A DNA stretch of 62,424 nucleotides from CAZFAI01 sp964516555 (GTDB lineage: Bacteria; Patescibacteriota; Microgenomatia; UBA12405). The notes below the pieces were generated by a model. That model was not told where the DNA came from. It saw nothing but the letters and a program-made list of their open reading frames with translations, and did no database searches. Position numbers and translations under genes: made by a program. This document shows, one piece after another, positions 43,502 to 52,067 of the stretch (the stretch's first letter is position 1; every line of letters starts with the position of its first letter). Location: assembly GCA_964516555.1 (NCBI GenBank), contig CAZFAI010000001.1, positions 1 to 62,424 of the forward strand, given 5' to 3'.

Positions 43502-44563
43502 ATGGATAATCAAGTCTTGACCATAGATCAAGCTATCGCCAATCTCACGGCCAAAATTAAAACTATCAATCTGCCTGATGGTCTGGTTGACAAGTTAAAT
43601 GAACTTTTTTCTCAGCTGGAAATAAATTCCAGATCGGAAGGAAGCTTTTGGCAAAATTATCAATCGGCTTCAAAGTATATTGACATCCTAATCTCTCTTC
43701 CCTGGGCTCAACAATCCCAAGACATTCTGGATCTTCAATTTGCCAAGGAAAAGTTAAACGAGAACCACCATGGGCTGGAATCAGTCAAAGAAAGAATTTT
43801 AGAATATATTTCCGTTTTGGCACTTCAAAAGAACCGTCAACCCGAGCAACCGCTTCGTGCCCCGATTATGCTTTTTGTAGGTTTGGTTGGTACCGGCAAA
43901 ACAACCATGGCCAAATCTATCGCCGATGTCATGGGCAGGAAACTAATCCGCATTCCTTTTGGAGGACTGGGCGACCCCCACTATCTGCGCGGTCGGTCTA
44001 AATATTACCAGGATGCCGAACCGGGACAACTCATCAAAGGTTTATCCCAAGTAAAAGTCAACAATCCGGTTATTTTGTTGGATGAAATTGACCGTGTTTC
44101 CGACGAAGCCCTCAATACGATTATGGGTGTTTTGGTAGAACTTCTTGACCCTGAACAAAATAACGCCTTTGTTGATCATTACGTTGACTATCCATTCAAT
44201 CTTTCACAAGCACTTTTTGTGGCTACCTGCAACAACACCAATCGCATTGCCACGGCCGTGATGGACCGCCTTGAAGTTATTCAAATGCCTTCTTATACCG
44301 ATGAGGAAAAGATTGCTATCGGTCGAAATTATATTCTTCCCAAAGCAATTATTGAAGCTGGCCTGTCAAAAGACGAATTGCAAATCACCGACAACGTATG
44401 GCCTCAGGTAGTTCGTCCTCTGGGTTTCGATGCCGGAGTCAGAACTCTTAAGCGAAATATTGAAGGCCTTTGTCGAAAAACTGCTCGTATTATCTTCGAA
44501 GGTAAAGCCAAGCAGGTTGTTGTTGACGAAACCAATGTTAAACATTTTCTTCCTCAGTGGTAA
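43502..44563 (+). CDS. Lon-like AAA+ ATPase lacking the protease domain
   Basis: The 353-residue protein matches the central part of Lon protease: the helical region before the ATPase (YIDILISLPWAQQSQDILDL, HHGLESVKERILEYISVLALQ), Walker A GLVGTGKTT (127-135), Walker B VILLDEID (190-197), a sensor region (FVATCNNTNRI) and the small helical lid domain (GVRTLKRNIEGLCRKTARI). It has no N-terminal LON substrate domain and stops before the Ser-Lys peptidase domain. The Lon IGALPG-type loop is replaced by YLRGRSKYYQDAEPGQLI. The stop overlaps the next gene by 7 bases, so it is not a sequencing truncation. TATACT ends 7 bases before the ATG. Confidence 0.85.
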   Translation: MDNQVLTIDQAIANLTAKIKTINLPDGLVDKLNELFSQLEINSRSEGSFWQNYQSASKYIDILISLPWAQQSQDILDLQFAKEKLNENHHGLESVKERILEYISVLALQKNRQPEQPLRAPIMLFVGLVGTGKTTMAKSIADVMGRKLIRIPFGGLGDPHYLRGRSKYYQDAEPGQLIKGLSQVKVNNPVILLDEIDRVSDEALNTIMGVLVELLDPEQNNAFVDHYVDYPFNLSQALFVATCNNTNRIATAVMDRLEVIQMPSYTDEEKIAIGRNYILPKAIIEAGLSKDELQITDNVWPQVVRPLGFDAGVRTLKRNIEGLCRKTARIIFEGKAKQVVVDETNVKHFLPQW

Positions 44564-45135
44564 CTGCTTCTTCAAACGCCCAAAAACTAAAATATATTGC
44601 CAAGCTGGTAGCCGAGTGCACTCTCTGTCCCTTATACAAAACTGCCAAAAACCCCGTACCGGGTAACGGCAATCCGAACACCCAACTGGTTTTTATCGGT
44701 GAAGCTCCGGGATTTTATGAAGATCAACAGGGTTTGCCTTTTGTCGGTAATTCTGGTAAACTATTGGATAAATTACTAGCGGATATTGGTCTGAATCGGG
44801 AACAAGTTTTTATCTGTAACATCCTTAAACACCGTCCTCCTGATAATCGCGATCCGCTTCCAAATGAGATTAGGGCCTGTGTCCCTTATTTGAAGGCTCA
44901 ATTACAAGTTATAAAGCCGAAAATTATCGTCACATTGGGGCGTTTTGCCCTTAATTATTTTTTACCCGACGATATGATTAGCCGTGTTCACGGAGAATTT
45001 AGAATTATTGACTGGCAGGGGATAAGTTTGACTCTTATTCCTGTATATCACCCGTCAGCTGCACTCCGTAGTACGGCCAACCTCGAGGCCTTGAAAGAAG
45101 ACTTTCGGAAAATAGGCCAGCATTTAAATAGTTAA
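44557..45135 (+). CDS. Family 4 uracil-DNA glycosylase
   Basis: This enzyme removes uracil from DNA. The 192-residue protein has the family 4 features: an iron-sulphur cysteine pair ECTLCPLYKTAKNPVPG near the N terminus, the active-site GEAPGFYEDQQGLPFVGNSG, FICNILKHRPPDNRDP with another cluster cysteine, ACVPYL with the last, and the C-terminal VYHPSAAL. The start is a GTG overlapping the end of the Lon-like gene. With dut it guards against uracil in DNA. Confidence 0.92.
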   Translation: MVTASSNAQKLKYIAKLVAECTLCPLYKTAKNPVPGNGNPNTQLVFIGEAPGFYEDQQGLPFVGNSGKLLDKLLADIGLNREQVFICNILKHRPPDNRDPLPNEIRACVPYLKAQLQVIKPKIIVTLGRFALNYFLPDDMISRVHGEFRIIDWQGISLTLIPVYHPSAALRSTANLEALKEDFRKIGQHLNS

Positions 45136-45139
45136 TAAT

Positions 45140-46906
45140 ATGGAAAACAAACAAACAAAACCAAGAAGAACCCCTCAACCGGTTCCATCAAAATTTTATC
45201 AAAAACAAGTTAGACAGTTCAAAACTCCTTACGATTCTGTCAGGATTGCCTCCCTTGGGGGATTTGGCGACGTCACCCAGAACATGTTCGTCTACGAATA
45301 TATACCCAATGGCGACCAAAATAAAAGTCAGATTATCATCGTTGATGCCGGTGTCGGGTTTCCCGAGGAAGACGCTTTCGGTGTTGACCTGCAAATTCCC
45401 GACACTCAATACCTTCAGGACAAAAAAGATAGAATTTTAGGAATATTTATCACTCATGGTCACGAAGATCATATCGGTGCCATTAGATTTATTCTTCCGA
45501 TTCTTGGTAAAAATATCCCTATATACGCCCCAAAACTAGCTGCCGCTTTTATAGATGCTAGGCTAGCTGAAAGTAATGTGAGGGCTAACCTACACGTTTA
45601 TGATGGTAAATCAGAGATAGAAGCTGGGCCATTTACTGTCGATCCGGTGGTTGTCACTCATTCTATTCCTGATACCTTCCACTTTGCCATAGACACACCC
45701 ATGGGTGTTTTTTACCATGGTTCTGACTTTAAACTTGATGTATTTCCTTTGGACAACAAACCATCAGATATCCGCCATATGGCACACGTCGGGGACAAGA
45801 AAGTTATTTGTCTTCTGTCTGATAGTCTCGGATCAGACCATGAAGGCTTCTCCCCCTCAGAAAGATCAATCGCCGAAAATTTTAAAAGAGAAATTGTTAC
45901 TTCTCCCGGTCGTGTTTTCGTCACCTCAATCTCCAGCAACATCGTCCGTTGGAGCCAGGCAATCGAATATGCCAAGAGTGTCGGTAGAAAAATTGTTGTT
46001 GTCGGTTTCTCTATAGACAGGGCAATTGGTATTGCCAGGGAACTTGGTTATGTAAACTTAACCGATGCTGATATGATTCCCCTGGAAAGAGCGAAAAATT
46101 TCCCCGACAATAAACTAATTTTCCTGGTTGCCGGCTTTGCCGGTCAACCCGATTCTGCTTTGAGCAAAATTGTTATGGGAAAACACAGAATAAAGATTAA
46201 ACCTGGCGACAAAGTTATTTTTTCATCTCCAGACTATATCCCGGGAACTACTACTGGTATTTATGAAATGATAGACAACCTGGCTCGCCAGGGTGCTGAT
46301 GTTACTTATGGCGAAAAAGAAGAACTCCATGTCTCTGGTCATGGTTATCAAAAGGAACACGCCATTCTAATCAGCCTAGTAAAACCCGCATATCTTCTGC
46401 CCATCGGTGGAAATTTCCGACATGTCAAAAGCTATCAAAGTATGGCTAAAAATTTGGGTTACAAGGAAGAGCAGGTGATTATGCCCGATTATGATGCCAC
46501 TGTCACTTTTCATGGAAATGGTACCGTCGACACTAATTTCAGAATACCTCTCCGGAAAGTTTTAATTGACGGACTGGGAATCGGTGATGTCGGCACCACT
46601 GTCCTGCGTGACCGTAAGCTTTTAGCTGAAGATGGTATGATCAGCATTATTATGCTGGTTGATTCCCAAACCGGTACACTTCACAAAGAACCGGTTATTC
46701 TTAGCCGCGGTTTTGTCTTCGTCAAAGAAAGTTCGGATTTGCTCAACTACCTCAAACAGGAAGTGGTAAGTAAATTCCAGCAGGTAACAAGCAAACCGGC
46801 AAACTTTGATTTTATCCGCGAGGAGATCCAAGCTTACGTCGAAACTATAATACATCAGAAAACCGGTCGGGAACCTATGGTCTTGCCCTTGGTAATTGAA
46901 GTCTAG
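45140..46906 (+). CDS. rnj: Ribonuclease J
   Basis: RNase J is a metallo-beta-lactamase/beta-CASP nuclease with endonuclease and 5'-3' exonuclease activity in mRNA decay and rRNA maturation. The 588-residue protein has a basic N-terminal tail, then LGGFGDVTQNMFVYEY, the metal motif THGHEDHIGA, HSIPDTFHFAIDTPMG, FYHGSDFKLD and the beta-CASP motifs (FVTSISSNIVRWSQAI, FSSPDYIPG, VSGHGYQKE). The C-terminal domain of RNase J follows. The Gly in LGGFGD replaces the more common GGxxExG pattern. Length is normal. Confidence 0.95.
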   Translation: MENKQTKPRRTPQPVPSKFYQKQVRQFKTPYDSVRIASLGGFGDVTQNMFVYEYIPNGDQNKSQIIIVDAGVGFPEEDAFGVDLQIPDTQYLQDKKDRILGIFITHGHEDHIGAIRFILPILGKNIPIYAPKLAAAFIDARLAESNVRANLHVYDGKSEIEAGPFTVDPVVVTHSIPDTFHFAIDTPMGVFYHGSDFKLDVFPLDNKPSDIRHMAHVGDKKVICLLSDSLGSDHEGFSPSERSIAENFKREIVTSPGRVFVTSISSNIVRWSQAIEYAKSVGRKIVVVGFSIDRAIGIARELGYVNLTDADMIPLERAKNFPDNKLIFLVAGFAGQPDSALSKIVMGKHRIKIKPGDKVIFSSPDYIPGTTTGIYEMIDNLARQGADVTYGEKEELHVSGHGYQKEHAILISLVKPAYLLPIGGNFRHVKSYQSMAKNLGYKEEQVIMPDYDATVTFHGNGTVDTNFRIPLRKVLIDGLGIGDVGTTVLRDRKLLAEDGMISIIMLVDSQTGTLHKEPVILSRGFVFVKESSDLLNYLKQEVVSKFQQVTSKPANFDFIREEIQAYVETIIHQKTGREPMVLPLVIEV

Positions 46907-46918
46907 TTATCTTATAAT
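46889..46918 (+). promoter_or_regulatory. Promoter of proS, leaderless type
   Basis: TTGGTA (46889-46894) and TATAAT (46913-46918) are spaced by 18 bases, and the -10 ends 5 bases before the proS ATG. The -35 box lies in the last codons of rnj. Confidence 0.55.
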
Positions 46919-46923
46919 AACTC

Positions 46924-48642
46924 ATGCTTTATAGCAGACTTTTTGGTAAAACTAGCAAGACTGTCAGTAGTCAGGCAATAGTCGCCAGCCATCGCCTTCT
47001 ACTTCAAGGTGGCTTTATCCGTCCTCTTTCTGCCGGGCGCTATACCCTTCTGCCTTTGGGTTACAAAGTATCTCGGAAAATTGAAAATATCATTAGAGAA
47101 GAAATTGCCAAAACCGGTGCTCAGGAATTGATAGTACCCACACTTCACCCTCTTGATCTTTGGCAGAAAGCCAATCGGGACAAGAAATTCGGTTCTGCCA
47201 TGATGCGTGTCAAAGACCGTAACGAATCGGAATTTACTCTTGGTGCCACCGCCGAAGTCATTATGATGGATCTGGTCAACCAATTTAATATTACCTACAA
47301 AGATCTGCCGGTCAATATTTTCCAATTTTCCCAAAAATTCCGCGATGAAGCCCGTCCCAGTGGTGGACTTCTCCGCACCCGTGAATTTGTTATGAAAGAC
47401 GGCTATTCCTTCCATGCTAGCGAAAAAGATTTGCTCTTGACTTACCGGAAATACTGGCAAGCGTATGAAGTTATAGCCAAAAAACTTGACCTTGAAGTTC
47501 TGGTTGTTGAGTCCGATAGTGGCGCAATCGGTGGTGCAGTTTCTCATGAATTTATGGTAGAAGCTGATGTAGGTGAAGATACTGTTGTTAAATGTGACTG
47601 TGGCTACGCTGCCAACCTCGAAAGAGCCGAATTTGTTAAAGAAGAAAAAAATTTGGACGAAGACGAAAAACCTTTACGCAAAGTTGAGGCTGTCCGTGGC
47701 GCAACCATGGAAGATGGCGTCAAACTTCACAATTTACCTCTCTGGCAGCAAATTAAAGATGTTGTTTATGTTGACGAATTGGGACACTATATTTTGGCCA
47801 TTATTCGGGGTGATTTTATGGTTAATGAAACAAAACTTAAAAACCTCCTCGAAGTTAATGAGCTTCGCCATGCTACCGACGAAGAAATTAGGTCCGATCT
47901 GAAATCAGAGCCCGGTTTTATTTCCCCGGCTGGTATCAGGGAGAATCTAAAAAAGAACGTTAAATTGATTATTGTTGCCGATGACTCACTTCAGACAATC
48001 AAAAACGCATATGGTGGCTCAAATATCAAAAATATGGACCTAATGAACGTAAACATCAAACGGGATTACAAGCCGGATAAGCTTGGTGATATCGCTCAGG
48101 CCGAGAATGGCTTTTTGTGCAAAAAGTGTCGGAACCATACGCTAACTACAACCAAGGCTATTGAATTTGGAAATATCTTTAATATTGGCTATACCTATTC
48201 CAAACCGATGGATGGTACTTTTGTCGACGCCGATGGGAAGGAAAAACTGCTCTATATGGGTTCTTATGGCATTGGCATTGGGAGGGCCATGGCTACAGTT
48301 GTTGAAAAACATTACGATGACAAAGGAATTGTTTGGCCGGATTCAATTGCTCCTTTTGATGTCCATTTGGTTGGGTTAGACCTTTATGACGAAAGCTTTA
48401 AGAAAAAAGCTGACAGTCTTTATCAAACTCTGCAGGATCAAAATATTGACGTTCTTTACGATGACAGGGAAGAAGTATCGGCCGGAGCAAAATTTAACGA
48501 TGCCGACATAATTGGAAACCCTATTCGTTTAGTTATTAGCCGTAAAAGTCTGGAAAATGGTGGTGTTGAATACAAAAAACGCAATAGTGCCGATATTAAA
48601 ATAATTGATTTTGACAAGGTCGCCGCTCTTCTAAAAAAATAA
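46924..48642 (+). CDS. proS: Prolyl-tRNA synthetase (bacterial type)
   Basis: This class II synthetase charges tRNA-Pro. The 572-residue protein has the N-terminal ASHRLLLQGGFIRPLSAGRYTLLPLG in parts, motif 2 (FRDEARPSGGLLRTREFVMKDGYSFH in parts), the inserted editing (INS) domain around 220-385 and motif 3 (YMGSYGIGIGRAMATVVE). The anticodon-binding domain ends the protein. This is the long bacterial ProRS with editing, unlike many truncated synthetases in this genome. It has its own promoter. Confidence 0.95.
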   Translation: MLYSRLFGKTSKTVSSQAIVASHRLLLQGGFIRPLSAGRYTLLPLGYKVSRKIENIIREEIAKTGAQELIVPTLHPLDLWQKANRDKKFGSAMMRVKDRNESEFTLGATAEVIMMDLVNQFNITYKDLPVNIFQFSQKFRDEARPSGGLLRTREFVMKDGYSFHASEKDLLLTYRKYWQAYEVIAKKLDLEVLVVESDSGAIGGAVSHEFMVEADVGEDTVVKCDCGYAANLERAEFVKEEKNLDEDEKPLRKVEAVRGATMEDGVKLHNLPLWQQIKDVVYVDELGHYILAIIRGDFMVNETKLKNLLEVNELRHATDEEIRSDLKSEPGFISPAGIRENLKKNVKLIIVADDSLQTIKNAYGGSNIKNMDLMNVNIKRDYKPDKLGDIAQAENGFLCKKCRNHTLTTTKAIEFGNIFNIGYTYSKPMDGTFVDADGKEKLLYMGSYGIGIGRAMATVVEKHYDDKGIVWPDSIAPFDVHLVGLDLYDESFKKKADSLYQTLQDQNIDVLYDDREEVSAGAKFNDADIIGNPIRLVISRKSLENGGVEYKKRNSADIKIIDFDKVAALLKK

Positions 48643-48679
48643 GATAGAATTTGCTGATTCCATGCTTTATACTTAATTC

Positions 48680-50821
48680 ATGGCTAAGCGTGGACGTAAG
48701 AAAAAATCAAGTGGCATCATTCCCAGACTGAGACTTAAACCCTCAACCGTTCAGTCAATATTTTTCATATTCTTTTTGATTTTAGCTATCATTTCCATAT
48801 TTTCTTTTCTCCAAACCGGTCCTATCCCTACTCAGTACAATCTTATCTTGAGCAACATATTCGGTTTTGGGTCGGTTTTTGTACCCTTTCTTCTTCTCCT
48901 GATCGCTTTTCTTTTTGCCAAGATAAAATCGCCGCTCAAAGAACCCAACGTCTTTCTCGGCTTTTCAATAATGTTCATTTCGATAATTAGTCTGTTTAAG
49001 CAGGGGATAGCCGGTGATTTTTTCTGGGAACAATTAACCATACTTTTTGGACCGGTGCCGACCTTTCTCATTTATTTCTTTTCTTTTATTGTCGGTTTTG
49101 TAGTGCTTTTTGATACTTCAGTAGTCCAAATATTTAAGTTTTTAAGTAATTCGTTCTCTTTAATAAAGAAATACACCATCGGTAACCTGCCAAAAAAGAA
49201 AGCCAAGAAACAAAAAAGCTCCGGTAGCATATTCCAATCTGAGCTTCTGACTATTAAAGGGGATGACAACGAAAAAGATAATAAGCAATCAGATTCGGCT
49301 GTTGTCAATGTTCCGCCTGTATTAAAATCTGGTTCAATGTCGCCAAACAACAACCCACTAGGTTCGCTAAGCTCTACTGCTAATCAAATTTGGGAATATC
49401 CCGACATCTCAATATTTGACAGTTCTCCCGGTGCCAAAGCAGATCGTGGTGATGTGCGCAAAAATGCTCAAATTATCGAGCAAACACTTGATTCCTTTGG
49501 TATCACAGCCCGTGTTGCCGAAGTAAACAATAGCCCTTCAGTAACTCAATACGCCCTGGAAGTTGCCCTGGGTACCAAACTAGCAAAAATTCTTAGCCTA
49601 AGCAATGATTTGGCTATGGCTCTCGCTGCTCCCGGCGGATTAATCAGAGTCGAAGCACCCATCCCCGGCCGCTCCTTGGTGGGTATTGAAGTACCCAATA
49701 AATCCCTGGAAGTCGTTCCAATTCGTCAGATATTGGAATCGGATGCCATGAAACAGTCCAAAACAAAAATTACTATTCCTCTTGGCAAAGATGTTTCTGG
49801 CCAATCCAAAGTTGCAGATATTTCCAAGATGCCCCATGTTTTGATTGCTGGGCAGACTGGGTCCGGGAAGTCAGTCTGCATTAATTCTTGGATTGCTACA
49901 CTTCTTTTCAGGGCTTCTCCCCAAGAAGTTAGATTAATCCTGGTCGATCCCAAAAGGGTTGAATTAACCCCGTATAACGGCATACCTCATTTGCTTACTC
50001 CTGTTATTGTTGAACCGGAAAAAGTTGTCTCCGCACTTAAATGGGCAGTGGCTGAAATGGAAAACCGCTACAAAATGTTTACTGAAGTCGGTGCCAAAAA
50101 CATTGAAGGTTACAACAATATGGCCGGCTTTCAGTCCGTACCTTATATTGTTATTGTTATCGACGAGCTGGCAGAAATTATGCTGTTCTCTCCGGCCGAA
50201 GTTGAGGATAATGTCTGTCGTCTTGCTCAAATGGCCCGGGCTGTCGGCATCCACCTGGTTCTTGCTACTCAACGCCCGTCTGTCAACGTCATAACCGGCT
50301 TGATAAAAGCAAATATCCCCACCAGGATTGCTTTTGCTGTTGCTTCAATGATGGATTCCCGTGTAATTCTCGATTCTCCCGGTGCCGAAAAACTTTTAGG
50401 CAGGGGAGACATGCTTTATATCCCTCCTGAGCTAGCCAAGCCTATCAGAATCCAGGGTTGTTTTGTTTCTGACAAAGAGCTAAATAATCTTATTGAATAC
50501 CTCAAATCTCAAAAAGGTGATGTGCAATATAACGATATGGTTACCAGTCAACCAGTTGCCAGCCCGACTTCGATGAGCAAAAATGTCATGCAGGTAGACG
50601 GGGAAGAACGTGATTCAATGTTTGACGATGCTGTTAAATTAATTCAGGAATCCGGTAAAGCCTCAGCTTCCCTACTTCAGCGCCGTCTCAAGCTTGGTTA
50701 CGCCCGAGCCGCCAGGGTTTTGGACGAGTTGGAGGGTGCAGGCATTGTCGGGCCAACCAAAGGTGCCAAACCTCGTGACATTTTAATTCCCCACAACTCA
50801 CCCGACTCTAGTTCCGAATGA
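48680..50821 (+). CDS. ftsK: DNA translocase FtsK/SpoIIIE
   Basis: FtsK pumps chromosomal DNA through the division septum. The 713-residue protein has four N-terminal membrane helices (about 25-160), a linker, then the alpha/beta motor: the PGRSLVGIEVPN region, Walker A GQTGSGKS, Walker B IVIVIDELAEIM and ATQRPSVNVITGLIKANIPTR in parts. The C-terminal winged-helix gamma domain (KASASLLQRRLKLGYARAARVLDELE in parts) reads KOPS-like sequences. TATACT ends 6 bases before the ATG. The following gene overlaps by ATGA. Confidence 0.96.
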   Translation: MAKRGRKKKSSGIIPRLRLKPSTVQSIFFIFFLILAIISIFSFLQTGPIPTQYNLILSNIFGFGSVFVPFLLLLIAFLFAKIKSPLKEPNVFLGFSIMFISIISLFKQGIAGDFFWEQLTILFGPVPTFLIYFFSFIVGFVVLFDTSVVQIFKFLSNSFSLIKKYTIGNLPKKKAKKQKSSGSIFQSELLTIKGDDNEKDNKQSDSAVVNVPPVLKSGSMSPNNNPLGSLSSTANQIWEYPDISIFDSSPGAKADRGDVRKNAQIIEQTLDSFGITARVAEVNNSPSVTQYALEVALGTKLAKILSLSNDLAMALAAPGGLIRVEAPIPGRSLVGIEVPNKSLEVVPIRQILESDAMKQSKTKITIPLGKDVSGQSKVADISKMPHVLIAGQTGSGKSVCINSWIATLLFRASPQEVRLILVDPKRVELTPYNGIPHLLTPVIVEPEKVVSALKWAVAEMENRYKMFTEVGAKNIEGYNNMAGFQSVPYIVIVIDELAEIMLFSPAEVEDNVCRLAQMARAVGIHLVLATQRPSVNVITGLIKANIPTRIAFAVASMMDSRVILDSPGAEKLLGRGDMLYIPPELAKPIRIQGCFVSDKELNNLIEYLKSQKGDVQYNDMVTSQPVASPTSMSKNVMQVDGEERDSMFDDAVKLIQESGKASASLLQRRLKLGYARAARVLDELEGAGIVGPTKGAKPRDILIPHNSPDSSSE

Positions 50822-51435
50822 CAATAAACATGTTTAGAGCTTCAAATATTATTCGTAATGCCCGTCTCGACCGGGATTTTGAAATTGTTGAAATTTCTAA
50901 AAAACTAAAAATTCCCGTAAAATACATTGAAGCTATAGAATCCGAAAACATTAACAACTTCCCTCAAGAACCGTACTGCTCTCTTATTGTTAAAGATTAT
51001 GCTCAATACTTAGGACTTAACGGCCAGGAAATGTTAAAACTTTTTCGGCGTGATTTTGCCCAAAAAAAGAAAGTCAAAACAATCAACAAGGAATATTTTT
51101 CTTTTACACCTCAGTTTACCTTTACAGCAGCAATTGTAATATTCACCCTCTTTTTTGCTGCTTATTTAACCTCTGAATATTTTAAGTTCAATCAACCACC
51201 AAAGCTTAAAATCGAAGCTCCCCAATCTGCCGTATTGGGTTCCAGTATTGAGGTTAGTGGTTCGACCGACCCCGAATCCACAGTTCGGGTAAATCAGGAT
51301 TTAGTTATAGTTGACCCGGAGGGCAACTTCAGGAAAAAAGTATCTGTAAGCGACGCTAATACCAAAATCGTTATAGAATCCAAATCTCCCAGCGGCAAAT
51401 CAACCTTCAGGGAATGGTTGGTAAATGGCGAGTAA
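50818..51435 (+). CDS. RodZ-like helix-turn-helix membrane protein
   Basis: The 205-residue protein has an N-terminal helix-turn-helix of the RodZ type (RNARLDRDFEIVEISKKLKIPVKYIEAIE in parts, then YCSLIVKDYAQYLGL), a basic juxtamembrane segment, one membrane helix (about 98-118) and a small extracytoplasmic Ig-like beta domain (about 130-205). RodZ links the MreB cytoskeleton and wall synthesis. It overlaps ftsK by 4 bases. The start may be the ATG at 50818 or at 50827. Confidence 0.75.
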   Translation: MTINMFRASNIIRNARLDRDFEIVEISKKLKIPVKYIEAIESENINNFPQEPYCSLIVKDYAQYLGLNGQEMLKLFRRDFAQKKKVKTINKEYFSFTPQFTFTAAIVIFTLFFAAYLTSEYFKFNQPPKLKIEAPQSAVLGSSIEVSGSTDPESTVRVNQDLVIVDPEGNFRKKVSVSDANTKIVIESKSPSGKSTFREWLVNGE

Positions 51436-51469
51436 TGACAAAATTTACCAAAACCTTTATACTGAATTC

Positions 51470-51724
51470 ATGGATATTACACAAATCATAATTTTAATAA
51501 GTATCGCCTCAATTTCTTTAGTTATAATTGCCGGAGGTATTTGGTTTATCTTAATTCTTAGGGAGTTAAAAACTACTCTCAATAAAGCAAATGGCATTTT
51601 GGATGACACCAAACTGATTACCTCTTCTGTCGCCCAACCGGTTTCTTCCTTTTCAGAGTTTCTTATGGGCTTTAAAAACGGCGTAAATTTATTTAATAGC
51701 CTCTTCAAAAAACAGGAGAATTGA
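51470..51724 (+). CDS. Small membrane protein, DUF948-like
   Basis: The 84-residue protein has one N-terminal membrane helix (about 5-26) followed by an amphipathic helix with LRELKTTLNKANGILDDTKLI, a pattern seen in DUF948/YtxG-like proteins that pair with YtxH. The start at 51470 is chosen because TATACT (51458-51463) ends 6 bases before it; a longer frame from 51425 would begin inside the previous gene. The next gene is YtxH-like, which supports the assignment. Confidence 0.6.
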   Translation: MDITQIIILISIASISLVIIAGGIWFILILRELKTTLNKANGILDDTKLITSSVAQPVSSFSEFLMGFKNGVNLFNSLFKKQEN

Positions 51725-51725
51725 C

Positions 51726-52043
51726 ATGGCAACTTCCCGAAAGGATGATTACAGGCAGCCTAATTCCAGTTTTCTTTTTGGTCTGATTATCGGTGCAGTA
51801 ATCGGTGCAGTAATTGCCATAATTATTTATAAAAATAATAAGTCGGAAGTCTTGCAGGACTTTCAAAAAAAGATTCAGGAAATTTTCAACAATTTTCTAA
51901 GTCCGGATGAAATGTCCAAAAAATCATCAACAAATAAATCTGCTCCTAAACCAAAGTTTGAAATCGAGTTTGTAGAACCCAAATCTACTTCCGATACCAA
52001 AAAGAAAACTCCTCCAAAAATGTTCGTCAAATCCAGGAAATAA
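51726..52043 (+). CDS. YtxH-like small membrane protein
   Basis: The 105-residue protein has one membrane helix rich in Gly and Ala (about 16-37, GLIIGAVIGAVIAIIIY), followed by a short helix and a basic disordered tail. This matches YtxH/gas-vesicle-like stress proteins. AGGAG at 51714-51718 is its ribosome binding site, and it is co-transcribed with the DUF948-like gene one base upstream. Confidence 0.65.
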   Translation: MATSRKDDYRQPNSSFLFGLIIGAVIGAVIAIIIYKNNKSEVLQDFQKKIQEIFNNFLSPDEMSKKSSTNKSAPKPKFEIEFVEPKSTSDTKKKTPPKMFVKSRK

Positions 52044-52055
52044 GCAGAATTTTGT

Positions 52056-52061
52056 TATAAT
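52056..52061 (+). promoter_or_regulatory. -10 box of alaS, leaderless type
   Basis: TATAAT ends 6 bases before the alaS ATG at 52068. No convincing -35 is visible. Confidence 0.5.
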
Positions 52062-52067
52062 CTCTCT

